The position numbers were made by a program, and so were the translations under genes. This document shows, one piece after another, positions 43,740-53,235 of a stretch of 64,000 nucleotides of DNA. The stretch comes from Singulisphaera sp. GP187. Its GTDB lineage: Bacteria > Planctomycetota > Phycisphaerae > Phycisphaerales > SM1A02. The stretch's first letter is position 1; the number at the start of each line of letters is the position of its first letter. The stretch spans positions 62,001 through 126,000 of the forward strand of contig CAMBOV010000006.1 in NCBI GenBank assembly GCA_945869475.1, written 5' to 3'. Under the pieces are notes generated by a model, which was not told the origin of the DNA, ran no database searches, and saw only the letters and a list, made by a program, of their open reading frames with translations.

Positions 43740-46700
43740 TCACGGCACTGCGGGCGCGGAAGACTCGAGATAGCGCACAAGTGCTAGAACTTCACTGCGG
43801 GAGCGAGTATTCAGCAGTCCGCCCGGCATGCTTGAGGTTGGGAGCGCCGAGATTGCCGCAATGTCGCTCTTGAGCAGTCGCTGGCGATCTTCGCGAAGCG
43901 GATCGGTGCGAACGTCAATGTTGACTCCATCATCGTGAACGATTCTGCCAACGACGATCGATCCATCGCGCGTCTCGATGAGGCTGTCGCGGTATTGATC
44001 TGAAACCGTTGCAGATGGATCGAGAATCGCCGTCAACAGATCACGCCGCGAGAAGCGACCGCTGACTCCCGTGAGGTCGGGGCCAGTGGTGGCGCCATCC
44101 CCAGCAAATCGATGACAGAGAATGCAGCTCGACTCGCGAAAGAGTTGCGCACCGTGGGCGAGTTCACCCTCGGTGACGTTCCCGTCAGCGGTTGCGTCGA
44201 ACGCACTCTCGAACTCTGCGACTTTCCACTCGTGGATCGCTGAACTCGTCGTGGTGAATGGGGCAGGGGATGGCTGCGCAGTGGTCGCGGCGGCGGCGGT
44301 CGGCGCGCCAGCGAGAGGTTCTCCCACAACGACCTTCGCGTCGCGGCGGATCTGTTCGATGAAGCCGCGCAGGCTGAATCCGCCTGCGCGATCGTTCGCC
44401 GCGGTGAGCCACTGCCAGTAGCGCGCACGCGACGAGTCGGTCCATCCATCTTTGACATTCCGCAGATCTGTCGCGAATCGAAGCGCTTCACTTCGATTGG
44501 GCGCTGTCTCGAGTGCTGCCATCGCCAGGGGCACGGTCGCTGGAAGTGCGAGCGCGCCGCCGAGTTCGAGAGCGATCCACTGCAGTGGATTTCCTTGCGA
44601 ACTCGCGCGCGCTGCGAGTTCGAGCGCACTCGCGCCCGCGCTCACAACACTCGCCTCGCCAGTAAGTGCGCGGTGGCGAGCGACGGCGACCTCAATGATG
44701 CGGATCGCGGCGACGGCATTCTCGTTGTCACTTTTCGTCGAGGGATTGCGCGCGACGAGTTCGCTCAGTGCGCCCGCTGCAACCGTGCACGCAACCTTCG
44801 CGTCGTCGAGCGTGCCGACACGCACAAGCGAGAGTGCCCCCGCGAGTCGAGCGCGCTCCGAGGTGAGTGACGCGACAGCTCGGCGCCACGCTTCGATCGA
44901 TTGATGCTCGAGCGCGATTCGCGCTGCGTACTGCACGAAACGATCGTCGTGGTTGAGTCCTGCAAGAAGTGTTGGAAGGCTTGTCGCGAGTTCTTCAGCG
45001 CTCAGCGAGTGCTGCGACTTCTCAAAGTCACGCCTGAGTGCGCGAAGTGTCGCACGTGCGCTCTCTGCCGCCTGCGCTGTTGCGCCCGAGATCACCTGTG
45101 CGACCTGCGCACTCGCGGAGGCGCTCGCCTTCACGCCATACAGCCCGCTCTGCGTGCCGCGACCTCCGGTCACGAAATACATCGCGCCGTCGGGACCCCA
45201 TGCGAGATCAGCGACGGGCATCGGTCGACCGGTGATGAAGGGTTGCCAGCGCGCCGTGAAGGATGCGCCATCTTCGACGAGCGTCATCGCGAGGATGCGG
45301 CCGTACGTCCAATCCGCCGCAAAGATCATGTCCTTCCACGGCGCAGGGAATGCGCCATCGCATCCAGCAACCATGCCCGTTGGCGACGATGAATCAGTCT
45401 CGCACGCTGCAGGCAAACTGTCTGGATACCACGAGGGCCACGCGCTGCTTCCGCTGCGCCATCCATATTCGCCACCTTGCACGACGTGCACAAAGCGCGG
45501 CGCGCGGTACCACGGAGCGCCAATGTCCCACTCCATGTCGCTGTCGTAGGTGAAGAGTTCGCCGCGAGAATCGAAGCAGTGGTCGTAGGCGTTTCGAAAT
45601 CCTCCCGCGAAGATCGTCGCCTGTTCTGTGACGGGATCGACTCGCACCACAACTCCACCAGGTGAATAGACACCAACGGCGTGTCCTCGTGGATCCCACA
45701 TCCGCGCGTCGACGCGATCCTCGCCATACAGATTGAGTGGCGAGTTCGGTGCGCTGCCTGGAGTTTCGTCCGTTGAATACTTCGCAAGCGTCTGGGGGAC
45801 TCGTGCGTGATTTCCAAGAGCAACATAGAGCGCACCATCACGACCCTTCACGACCGCGTGCGGGCCATGCTCGCCCGCATCGCCGGTGTAAACCATGAGC
45901 GCCGTCGCCTCTTCGTAGGACCCATTTTTGTCGAGGTCTTGCATCCGCCAGAGCGCCGAGCGACCATCCGCGCCGAAACCGTTGGCATAGAGAACATCGC
46001 CGAGAAAACAAAGCCCTTGCGCGCCGCGAATGGGAGCGTCGAGCGGAGCGATCGTCGTCGCCTCACCGCTGAAGAGTGATCCATCGCTAGTGCGCGACAC
46101 TCCAGGAATCGACGCGATTGAGAGTCCGCCATCCTGTGGAGAAATCACCGCACGTCCACTCGAATCGAACGTCAACGCGACCCAACTTCCTTGCGACGAT
46201 TGGGCGCTCGCGAGAAGTTCACAGGTGAATCCTGCGGGAAGTGTGAGACTCGAAACAGGTGGCGCCGATTGAATTGCCCGTACCTCGAGTGCGCAGTAGC
46301 GAACTTCCATCGGCGGTCCTTGGTGAAGTTGAAACGCAAGGAGGCCGTCACGACGAAAGCGGCTCGCGTCTCCGTCGGTGACATCGCTCATCAGCACATC
46401 GTTGATCCAGTGGCGCACACGCGTTCCGTTCGCCTCGATGCGGTACTCGTTCCACTCTCCAGTTCGAATCGAATCTCGCAGCACCGCGTCTGGAGCGAAT
46501 TGTGCGATCACGCGCTTGCCCGCTGGAGTGAACTCAACCTGCTCGCCTCGTGCACTCATCAATTCGCGGCCGAGTCCTTCATAGAGCACGCCTGAGTAAC
46601 TGTTCTGCGCATCAAGATCTGCCTGAAATCCCTGTAAATCGTGCTGTCCATCGACGCGCGAACTTCGGTAATGGATGCCGCTGTTTCCACCCGTCAACTT

Positions 46701-47600
46701 CACGCGGCAGCGCAACTCGAAATCCTGCGGCATGTCGCCATCCCAGACCACATAGGTGCTTGTGGTCAGTGGATGCTCGAGCGTTGACGCACCGACGATG
46801 CAGCCGTCATCAACACTCCAGTAGGAACGGTCGCCACTCCATCCATCGAGCGAGATGGCGTTAAATGGTTCGATCACTCCCGTGGGCCGGTGAAACCACA
46901 TGAGGTGTTGTTGCGGCAGCGACGTATCGGTGCGATCGAAGGTCAGTCCCGCCGCTTCGAGTTCGCGACGAGCTTGGTGTTGCGTCATCTTATGAAGCGG
47001 TTTGATCTCGACCTTTGGATCCTCGCCGCGAAACTCGACGAGCGCGACGCGACCGCCTGGGCGAAGTGCGCGCACGATCGACCGCATCATCTCCCAGGGA
47101 TGATCGAACTCGTGGTACGCATCAACCAACAACACGAGGTCGACGCTCGACGGGGCGAGTTTGACATCGTCGATCGCGCCCAAGACCGCCGTGATGTTCT
47201 CGATACTTTCCTTTTTCGCGCGAGCCGTGAGAAAGTCGACCATCTCTTGCTGCACATCGACCGCGAAGACTCGACCACCCGCGCCGACCGCGCGCGCGAG
47301 CGGAAGCGAGAAGTACCCACTGCCAGCGCCGATGTCTGCAACGACCTCTCCACTTTTCACGCCGAGTGCAGCGATCAGGAGGTCGGTTCGTTCTTCGCCT
47401 CTGCGATGGGGTCGCTCGAGCCAACCAATGGCAGGATGCCCCATGACCTGCGCGATCTCTCGGCCGAAGTACGTCGTGCCGATGCCATCGGCAGTTGCCT
47501 CACACACGCCGTATGCACCAACTGGTGGCGGCTCACAAGGGGCAGTGCACGAAATCGAAAGTGTGACGATGGCGGCGAGCAGGCGCAGGAGAGTTGGCAC
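43740..47600 (-). CDS. exported methyltransferase/DUF1080/propeller/cytochrome c fusion
   Basis: About 1286 residues from a GTG at 47600, which precedes a hydrophobic signal (LLRLLAAIVTLSIS, Cys after it); the earlier part of the frame is Arg-rich and overlaps the divergent SUMF1 gene. Domains: a class I methyltransferase (about 60-230, motif VADIGAGSGYF), DUF1080 concanavalin-like (about 255-440, ISLDGWSGDRSYWSVDDG), a sorbosone-dehydrogenase-like propeller (about 455-860, GPHAVVKGRDGALYVALG; GGFRNAYDHCFDSRG), a helical part, and a cytochrome c (about 1140-1286) with Cys1159-Ile-Leu-Cys-His1163. DUF1080+propeller+cytochrome is known in the PVC group; the N-terminal methyltransferase is odd for an exported protein. 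Electron transfer to a partner oxidase is inferred. Confidence 0.85.
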   Translation of the reverse strand: MPTLLRLLAAIVTLSISCTAPCEPPPVGAYGVCEATADGIGTTYFGREIAQVMGHPAIGWLERPHRRGEERTDLLIAALGVKSGEVVADIGAGSGYFSLPLARAVGAGGRVFAVDVQQEMVDFLTARAKKESIENITAVLGAIDDVKLAPSSVDLVLLVDAYHEFDHPWEMMRSIVRALRPGGRVALVEFRGEDPKVEIKPLHKMTQHQARRELEAAGLTFDRTDTSLPQQHLMWFHRPTGVIEPFNAISLDGWSGDRSYWSVDDGCIVGASTLEHPLTTSTYVVWDGDMPQDFELRCRVKLTGGNSGIHYRSSRVDGQHDLQGFQADLDAQNSYSGVLYEGLGRELMSARGEQVEFTPAGKRVIAQFAPDAVLRDSIRTGEWNEYRIEANGTRVRHWINDVLMSDVTDGDASRFRRDGLLAFQLHQGPPMEVRYCALEVRAIQSAPPVSSLTLPAGFTCELLASAQSSQGSWVALTFDSSGRAVISPQDGGLSIASIPGVSRTSDGSLFSGEATTIAPLDAPIRGAQGLCFLGDVLYANGFGADGRSALWRMQDLDKNGSYEEATALMVYTGDAGEHGPHAVVKGRDGALYVALGNHARVPQTLAKYSTDETPGSAPNSPLNLYGEDRVDARMWDPRGHAVGVYSPGGVVVRVDPVTEQATIFAGGFRNAYDHCFDSRGELFTYDSDMEWDIGAPWYRAPRFVHVVQGGEYGWRSGSSAWPSWYPDSLPAACETDSSSPTGMVAGCDGAFPAPWKDMIFAADWTYGRILAMTLVEDGASFTARWQPFITGRPMPVADLAWGPDGAMYFVTGGRGTQSGLYGVKASASASAQVAQVISGATAQAAESARATLRALRRDFEKSQHSLSAEELATSLPTLLAGLNHDDRFVQYAARIALEHQSIEAWRRAVASLTSERARLAGALSLVRVGTLDDAKVACTVAAGALSELVARNPSTKSDNENAVAAIRIIEVAVARHRALTGEASVVSAGASALELAARASSQGNPLQWIALELGGALALPATVPLAMAALETAPNRSEALRFATDLRNVKDGWTDSSRARYWQWLTAANDRAGGFSLRGFIEQIRRDAKVVVGEPLAGAPTAAAATTAQPSPAPFTTTSSAIHEWKVAEFESAFDATADGNVTEGELAHGAQLFRESSCILCHRFAGDGATTGPDLTGVSGRFSRRDLLTAILDPSATVSDQYRDSLIETRDGSIVVGRIVHDDGVNIDVRTDPLREDRQRLLKSDIAAISALPTSSMPGGLLNTRSRSEVLALVRYLESSAPAVP

Positions 47601-47630
47601 GAGCGAAGAATAGAGAGTTAGGATGCGTAA

Positions 47631-48566
47631 ATGACAACAGGTTCCCTCATCGCTATCAGCGTGGCGTTGGCAATGTGCTTTGGAAGTGCGCCTACTCAGC
47701 AATCGGCGCCACTCGCGTGGGCGGACGTTCTTAATGCTGCGCCGGACGCAGCGGTCATTCCCGATGCAGATGTACGCGCGCGGTTGATCGCAACAGGTCT
47801 TCCGTGGCGGGTGCGCGATCGCACGAGCGGAATTGAAATGTTGCTCATTCCGCCTGGAAAGTTCACGATGGGGGTGAGGCCATCCCAAGGTGAATCAACA
47901 CATGCTGGCGTGCCCGCGGACGAAGTCACGATCGCTGCTCCTTTTTATCTCGGTCGTACTGAGGTCACGCAGGAGCAGTGGGAGAAGGGTGGGCGCGCGA
48001 ATCCGAGCGCGTTTCAGATTGCAGCATTTCAAGCGACCGTTGAAGCGGGGCGCGAGGTCAAGATTAAGGCGATCATGGATGGGGGCTACACGCGAAAAGA
48101 AGCCGATGCCAAGGTCGAGCGAGCGATGTACAAGTTCGCCGCCACCGATCAGTGGCCCGTCGAGTCAGTTTCTTCAGAGGAAATCGAATCGTTTCTTGGT
48201 GCGAACGAGCTGAGACTCCCAACCGAAGCAGAGTGGGAGTATTCCTGTCGCGCAACAACCACGGGAGCGCGCTACGGAGAACTCGACGAGATTGCATGGG
48301 TCGGCGAGAACGCGCATGGAACTCCACACGCAGTCGCGACGAAGCAGGCGAACGCATTTGGGGTGCACGACATGCTCGGAAACGTTTGGGAGTGGTGTTC
48401 AGATCGGTATCAGCCGACCGACCCAACCGCGCCGACCACAGTTGACGCACGAGTTCTTCGCGGTGGAAACTGGCTCAGCCTTCCGGTGACGTGCACATCG
48501 ACCTATCGCATCGGGTCAGACGTCGGTCGGCAGGCTTACGGTGTGCGAGTCGCTCGCAACCCATAA
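47631..48566 (+). CDS. exported SUMF1/FGE-fold protein, copy 1
   Basis: 311 residues with a signal (about 5-22). The SUMF1 fold shows IEMLLIPPGKFTMGV, FYLGRTEVTQEQWE, LRLPTEAEWEYSCRA, VHDMLGNVWEWCSD, VLRGGNWLS and the end YGVRVARNP. Between the NPSAF and WPVE elements lies a charged helical insert with GGYTRKEADAKVE that typical family members lack. The catalytic Cys pair of formylglycine-generating enzymes is incomplete (only one Cys, in PVTCTS), so sulfatase activation is unlikely and a binding or scaffold role is more probable. Starts 30 bases from the divergent fusion gene; copies 2 and 3 follow. Confidence 0.88.
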   Translation: MTTGSLIAISVALAMCFGSAPTQQSAPLAWADVLNAAPDAAVIPDADVRARLIATGLPWRVRDRTSGIEMLLIPPGKFTMGVRPSQGESTHAGVPADEVTIAAPFYLGRTEVTQEQWEKGGRANPSAFQIAAFQATVEAGREVKIKAIMDGGYTRKEADAKVERAMYKFAATDQWPVESVSSEEIESFLGANELRLPTEAEWEYSCRATTTGARYGELDEIAWVGENAHGTPHAVATKQANAFGVHDMLGNVWEWCSDRYQPTDPTAPTTVDARVLRGGNWLSLPVTCTSTYRIGSDVGRQAYGVRVARNP

Positions 48567-48593
48567 AGAGCGATTTGCGTTAGGATTCTGGGC

Positions 48594-49598
48594 ATGCAGA
48601 CATGGGGTACCACAATCGTTGCCACAACTTTGGTCGTGGCGGGTCTGAGCGGTTGCTCAATCACGGTGCAGGGCGGTCTCGGCAAGGGAAGCTCAAATGC
48701 TTCCATGGCCTGGGCTCAAGTTCTTGAGCGCTCGCCAAATCCTGCGGTCGTCACCGACGCCGCGTTGCTCGCGCGCATCAAGGCGACGGGTCTTCCGTGG
48801 CGGGTGCGAGACATCGGCAGCGGCATCGAGATGTTGCTTGTGCCCCCTAGCGAATTCGTGATGGGCATGAGCCCGGGCGACATGAGTGCGATGGAAGACG
48901 AACGCCCATCGCACGAAGTCACATTGACCAAGGCTTTCTATCTCGGTCGCACCGAAGTCACGCAAGCACAGTGGACGCAGGTGATGGGTTTCAATCAGAG
49001 CTACTTTCAAGAGGTTCGCTTTCAAGTCGCCAGCGCTCCGGTGTATGACGCGAAGGTCACAGCACTCATCGACGCTGGATACACGCGAGCCGAGGCCGAA
49101 TCGAAGGCGGGAACAGACACGCTCATCGAAGTGGACTCAGGGCAGTGGCCCGTTGAAACTCTCACGCCTGAGGAGATGCGTCCATACTTGCTCAAGACGC
49201 AACTTCGACTCCCCACCGAAGCAGAGTGGGAATACGCCGCGCGCGCAGGAGTTCGCGAAGCTCGATACGGCGACTTGGATGCGATCGGGTGGTACTCAGG
49301 AAACTCTCAGGGACGCACCCACGCCGTGGGCGCGAAGCAAGCCAACGCACTCGGGTTCTACGACATGATCGGCAACGTCTGGGAGTGGGTGGGCGATTGG
49401 TATTCGTCCGACTACTACACAGCGTGCGAAAATGGCGCGACCGATCCGACAGGTCCAGCGTCGAGCGACTTCGGCGTTGCGCGGGGAGGATCATGGGATC
49501 ACGTCGCCAAGAACTGCCGCGTTTCGTTTCGCCAGAATCACTACATGCCCGACCCGCGCATCACAGACTTCGGTTTCCGCGTCGCGCGCAATCCATAA
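48594..49598 (+). CDS. exported SUMF1/FGE-fold lipoprotein, copy 2
   Basis: 334 residues, 27 bases after copy 1. The signal TTLVVAGLSGC is a good lipobox with Cys at residue 21, so this copy is probably a lipoprotein. The SUMF1 body shows IEMLLVPPSEFVMGM, FYLGRTEVTQAQWT, FYDMIGNVWEWVGDWY and ARGGSWDHVAKNCRVSFR, ending TDFGFRVARNP. The insert with DAGYTRAEAESKAG matches copies 1 and 3. The first catalytic FGE Cys is replaced (SWDHVAKNC holds only the second). The gene order and spacing support one transcript of three paralogues. Confidence 0.9.
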   Translation: MQTWGTTIVATTLVVAGLSGCSITVQGGLGKGSSNASMAWAQVLERSPNPAVVTDAALLARIKATGLPWRVRDIGSGIEMLLVPPSEFVMGMSPGDMSAMEDERPSHEVTLTKAFYLGRTEVTQAQWTQVMGFNQSYFQEVRFQVASAPVYDAKVTALIDAGYTRAEAESKAGTDTLIEVDSGQWPVETLTPEEMRPYLLKTQLRLPTEAEWEYAARAGVREARYGDLDAIGWYSGNSQGRTHAVGAKQANALGFYDMIGNVWEWVGDWYSSDYYTACENGATDPTGPASSDFGVARGGSWDHVAKNCRVSFRQNHYMPDPRITDFGFRVARNP

Positions 49599-49621
49599 CA
49601 CTTCTAGAGAGGATCCCACCC

Positions 49622-50737
49622 ATGAGTATTCACAACAGCGCCGTGCGCGTTCAACACTTTCTCTCACTTGGTTCAGCAGCAGCGTGCGTCGTGCTCTCAC
49701 TCGGCGCGCAGCAGACTCCGCCGGCAGCACTGCCAACTGCGGCACCGGCCGCAGCTGCAGCGCAAGCTCAGCCCACCACGATTCCACCGCGCATTCAGCC
49801 TGGCACACCCGATGGCAATCGCATGGCCACCGCAGCATCGGCGATGGGATGGGCCGAGATTCTCGACCAAGCTCCAGATCCAAATGTTGTCACCGACGCG
49901 ACGCTTCGAACAGCGATTGCGGGCAGCGGACTTCCGTGGCGCGTGCGCGACAAACTGACGGGCATTGAGATGCTCTTGGTTCCAGCGGGCGAGTTCGTGA
50001 TGGGCATGAGCGTCGACGACGCGCTTGCGAACAGCGACGAGCGACCCGCACATGAAGTGATTCTGACGAAGGCGTTTTATCTCGGCCGCACCGAGGTGAC
50101 ACAAGCGCAGTGGACTCGCCAGATGGGAACGAATCAGAGTTACTTTCAAGACATCAACTTTGAAGTGATTCCAGAAGAGGACCGCACCGCCAAGGTCGCT
50201 GAGTTGATGGAAGCTGGTTACACGCGCAAGCAGGCCGAAGAAAAACTCGGAGTCGAGATCATGGCGACTGTCGTGACGGCGGACTGGCCAGTCGAAACGC
50301 TGACGTTCGAAGAGATTCAACCCTTCCTTGCCAAGACGAAAATGCGTCTGCCATCCGAAGCTGAATGGGAATATGCATGTCGCGCAGGATCGCGCGCGCC
50401 GACCTACGGACCATTGAATGACATCGCGTGGAACTCTGACAACGCTGAGAGTCGCACGCATGCGGTCGGCGAGAAAGCAGCCAATCCGCTGGGATTTAGC
50501 GACATGATCGGCAACGTCTGGGAGTGGGTCACCGATTGGTACAGCGCCGACTACTACCGGTCGTGCGAAAACGGCGTGACGAATCCAACTGGACCAGCGC
50601 AGAATGCATTCCGAGTTCTTCGCGGTGGATCATGGGATTACGGCGCGCAGAATTGCCGCGCATCTTTTCGCATGAACCACTGCACGGGCGATCCACGAAT
50701 CACTGACTTTGGATTCCGCGTCGCGCGGACGCCCTGA
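49622..50737 (+). CDS. exported SUMF1/FGE-fold protein, copy 3
   Basis: 371 residues from the ATG at 49622 (24 bases after copy 2; the frame is open further upstream but inside copy 2). A signal at about 10-29 is followed by an Ala/Pro-rich linker (about 30-70) that copies 1 and 2 lack. Body: IEMLLVPAGEFVMGM, FYLGRTEVTQAQWTRQMGTN, MRLPSEAEWEYACRAG, FSDMIGNVWEWVTDWY, LRGGSWDYGAQNCRASFR. The shared insert reads EAGYTRKQAEEKLG. As in copy 2, only the second FGE-type Cys is present. It is closest to copy 2, so the triplet probably arose by tandem duplication. Confidence 0.9.
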   Translation: MSIHNSAVRVQHFLSLGSAAACVVLSLGAQQTPPAALPTAAPAAAAAQAQPTTIPPRIQPGTPDGNRMATAASAMGWAEILDQAPDPNVVTDATLRTAIAGSGLPWRVRDKLTGIEMLLVPAGEFVMGMSVDDALANSDERPAHEVILTKAFYLGRTEVTQAQWTRQMGTNQSYFQDINFEVIPEEDRTAKVAELMEAGYTRKQAEEKLGVEIMATVVTADWPVETLTFEEIQPFLAKTKMRLPSEAEWEYACRAGSRAPTYGPLNDIAWNSDNAESRTHAVGEKAANPLGFSDMIGNVWEWVTDWYSADYYRSCENGVTNPTGPAQNAFRVLRGGSWDYGAQNCRASFRMNHCTGDPRITDFGFRVARTP

Positions 50738-50783
50738 GTCGAGCGTGCTGCGACAGGAGCAGGAGAAAGTCGCAGCGAAAACA

Positions 50784-52208
50784 ATGCAGCGGTCGGATCG
50801 CTCTCGTTCATCTATGAGCTGCGTGATCGCAGTGTGTCGAGCCGCAGTCCTTCTTCTCACGTACGCAGCGTCTGGCCAGTCGCCGCAGGTCGATCCGGAT
50901 CCGTTTGTCACGGCATATGAGAGCGCGGTGCGCGATTGCCGAGAACTTGAACAGCGCACTCGCAACTCTGCGGATGTCGATGGGATTCAGTTGTTGTTTG
51001 TTCGACCGCCTCTCACATCTGCAACTCTCGAACAACTGGTGAAGTCGCTCGAACTCACTCCGCAAGGGACGTTGCTCTGTATCGAAGCATGTCGCTCGTA
51101 CTGTCAGCAGACGACCGCGGTGCACACGGGACCGATGCTGTCCCTCCGCCTGCGCATGGCTGAGTTGTCTGTTGCTCTGAGTGCTGATGACAGCGATGCA
51201 ATTTCAGAGCGGTGTGGTTCGATTCGCGATGAACTCTTGCGACTCAGCCGCCTGCTGAAGGCAGAGGAGACGCGCTTGTTCGCGTCGATCGTCGCGCAAG
51301 AACAAACGCGTGGAATGCGCGCAATTGCGGTGCACGCCTACCAACAAGAGGTTCGTCTTTCGCAGACGTTTCGATCTCAAATCAAGGGGGCGCTCGTTGA
51401 TATCGTCGCCTTTCTCGCAACATGTCAGCGGGACGGGGGCGAGACTGATCCTGTTGCACTGCGAGAGTGCGATGCGGTACTGATCGCTTCACTCGAGCAC
51501 GGGGCAGCACTTCACCGCGAGAGAATTGAGATTGTAAAGGATGCGCACTGCGAAATCGCGCGTGCGCGTTCGAATGCACTCACAAGTGGAATCGGGGCGT
51601 CACACGCGTGGGAGGTGTGCCGTCAAGCGGGCAAGCGAGAGCATCGCGCAAATCTCGCGATCGTGCAGTGGAATCGACGAGTTGTGGATGCATATGCCAG
51701 CGGTCTCTCCGCCGAGTGTGCGGCGTCGATTCGCGCGCGACTGTCCGAGATTCTTTTCCCAACCGTGTATCCCGACCCGACAACGCTTCATGATTTTCAG
51801 GCAAGCCTCTTCGAAACAGAGGACGCATTGTTTGACCGTGAAGCAGTTCGTCTGATTCTTGCTGATGCAGAACGGCAACGGCGAGAAATCTGTGCAGAGA
51901 TGGAGAAGCAGTCCCGGTTGTGGAGTGAAACAAGGGCGGTAGAACTTGGCGGCAACGATGGGTGGCAGCAACACTGTGACACTTTCGCGGCTCTCGCGCT
52001 GCGCAGATGGACGAGTGCTTCATCGGCTCTCTTGCAAGTGAAAACGCTGGTCACTCCGACTGAATCGGATCGCGCCGCGAACGGTCAACTCGTTGCTCTC
52101 ATCGCGCAGCGTGAGGCCGAGCTGCTCGAGTGCGCAACAGTGCGGCCCGATTGGGACTTTCCGATGACCCTGAAACTTCTACCCGCACCCTCTACCGCAC
52201 CGGAATGA
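50784..52208 (+). CDS. hypothetical exported helical protein
   Basis: 474 residues if started at the ATG at 50784, which gives a basic N-terminus and a hydrophobic stretch (CVIAVCRAAVLLLTYAASG) before a cleavage-like site; ATG at 50814 is an alternative. The rest is almost wholly helical and rich in Glu, Arg, Ala and Cys (LLCIEACRSYCQQ, REICAEMEKQSRLWSE), like the large exported protein at 34861, though not obviously homologous. No domain recognised. It follows the SUMF1 triplet and may belong to the same transcript. Its end overlaps the convergent gene by 17 bases. Confidence 0.6.
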   Translation: MQRSDRSRSSMSCVIAVCRAAVLLLTYAASGQSPQVDPDPFVTAYESAVRDCRELEQRTRNSADVDGIQLLFVRPPLTSATLEQLVKSLELTPQGTLLCIEACRSYCQQTTAVHTGPMLSLRLRMAELSVALSADDSDAISERCGSIRDELLRLSRLLKAEETRLFASIVAQEQTRGMRAIAVHAYQQEVRLSQTFRSQIKGALVDIVAFLATCQRDGGETDPVALRECDAVLIASLEHGAALHRERIEIVKDAHCEIARARSNALTSGIGASHAWEVCRQAGKREHRANLAIVQWNRRVVDAYASGLSAECAASIRARLSEILFPTVYPDPTTLHDFQASLFETEDALFDREAVRLILADAERQRREICAEMEKQSRLWSETRAVELGGNDGWQQHCDTFAALALRRWTSASSALLQVKTLVTPTESDRAANGQLVALIAQREAELLECATVRPDWDFPMTLKLLPAPSTAPE

Positions 52209-53175
52209 CTTCGTACGGGCGCGATTGAAAGTCTTTCCACTCGCTTCCAACCTCGCCGAGGTCTGCGAGGTTTCCATCGCGTCGTTCATCCGAGGTCGCA
52301 GCCTCTGCGAGAACGAAAGTCTTTCCCTTGTACGCAATCGTCTGATCGGTTGTGTGTGCCGTGACGCCGACTCCCAAGATCGCGTGACCTGAACCATCGG
52401 GCATCGTGAGGGTCACGATCACAACGTCTGCAAGTTTCTTCGATCGAATCAGCGCCGCCATGAGCACGCTCTTTGAATCGCAGTCGCCTCCCTTGAGCAG
52501 TGTGATGAGTGGAGTGCGCATGCCGCAGCGATCTTTGCCGTCGGCGAGTTCTGAAATCGTCTTGTACGGAATGCTCTGGATGAAGCGAAAGATCGCCGCA
52601 ACTTTGTCGCGCGCCGTGGCGATGCGTGGCGCGTCGCTCGCCTTGAGCACTCGGTCGGTCTCGCGCAGAATGCTCGCGGTGATCGACTCGACCTCCTTCT
52701 CGCATCCATCAATGAGCCACTGGTAATCGGCGTTGAGCACGCCAAACGATCCATCGCTCGACTCGGTTAAGCGCATGCCGTGATGGGCGAGCTTGGTCGT
52801 CTCGAGTCGCTGGCACTTCACCATTTCTTCTTCGCTGGTGAAACCGAACTGAATCGAATCCATTGGGACGCCGAAGTGACGCTCGATCGAATTCGCCCGC
52901 GCCTCATCGATCGACGCGGTGATCGAGAATCGCCACGGCTCAGTTTCGGGATTGCGATACTTCACTCCACCGCGCGTCGTGATTGCGGGAGTCGCATCGA
53001 GCCAGGTAAAGGTGTGCTCTGCGAGCGTCGGCTTCACTTTGGTCGGTGCATTGGGCGTCTTGAGCCACGCGTTGAATTTCTTGTTGTAGTCCGCAGGATC
53101 TGCTTGCTGTGCCGCGATCGAAAAGAGGGTCACGAGCGTGATCGATGCGAGGGTCTTGCACGAGATGGGCTTCAC
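52192..53175 (-). CDS. exported transglutaminase-like cysteine protein
   Basis: 327 residues from a GTG at 53175, followed by a hydrophobic signal (CKTLASITLVTLFSIAAQQ). The upstream continuation of the frame is Arg-rich and was left out. The C-terminal half contains LKGGDCDSKSVLMAALI, the Cys of the transglutaminase/cysteine-peptidase core, and GSGHAILGVGV with the His; an Asp partner is likely in TFVLAEAATSD. The N-terminal half (HTFTWLDATPAITTRGG, WRFSITASIDEARANSIE) has no clear fold. Bacterial members cleave or cross-link periplasmic peptides, but this cannot be assigned. It is convergent with the helical exported protein and divergent from the FG-GAP protein. Confidence 0.75.
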   Translation of the reverse strand: MKPISCKTLASITLVTLFSIAAQQADPADYNKKFNAWLKTPNAPTKVKPTLAEHTFTWLDATPAITTRGGVKYRNPETEPWRFSITASIDEARANSIERHFGVPMDSIQFGFTSEEEMVKCQRLETTKLAHHGMRLTESSDGSFGVLNADYQWLIDGCEKEVESITASILRETDRVLKASDAPRIATARDKVAAIFRFIQSIPYKTISELADGKDRCGMRTPLITLLKGGDCDSKSVLMAALIRSKKLADVVIVTLTMPDGSGHAILGVGVTAHTTDQTIAYKGKTFVLAEAATSDERRDGNLADLGEVGSEWKDFQSRPYEVIPVR

Positions 53176-53235
53176 AACTTTCGATTCTAAGCGCCTCTGT
53201 GTGGGATTCTCCAGATTCTGGGTTACCTTGCAGGT

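Noticed and set aside
47601-47888. 96 extra N-terminal codons of the methyltransferase/cytochrome fusion
   Set aside because: They are antisense to the first SUMF1 gene, Arg-rich, and would bury the signal peptide.
47631-50737. Formylglycine-generating (sulfatase-activating) enzymes
   Set aside because: Fold matches, but the first of the two catalytic cysteines is missing in all three copies.
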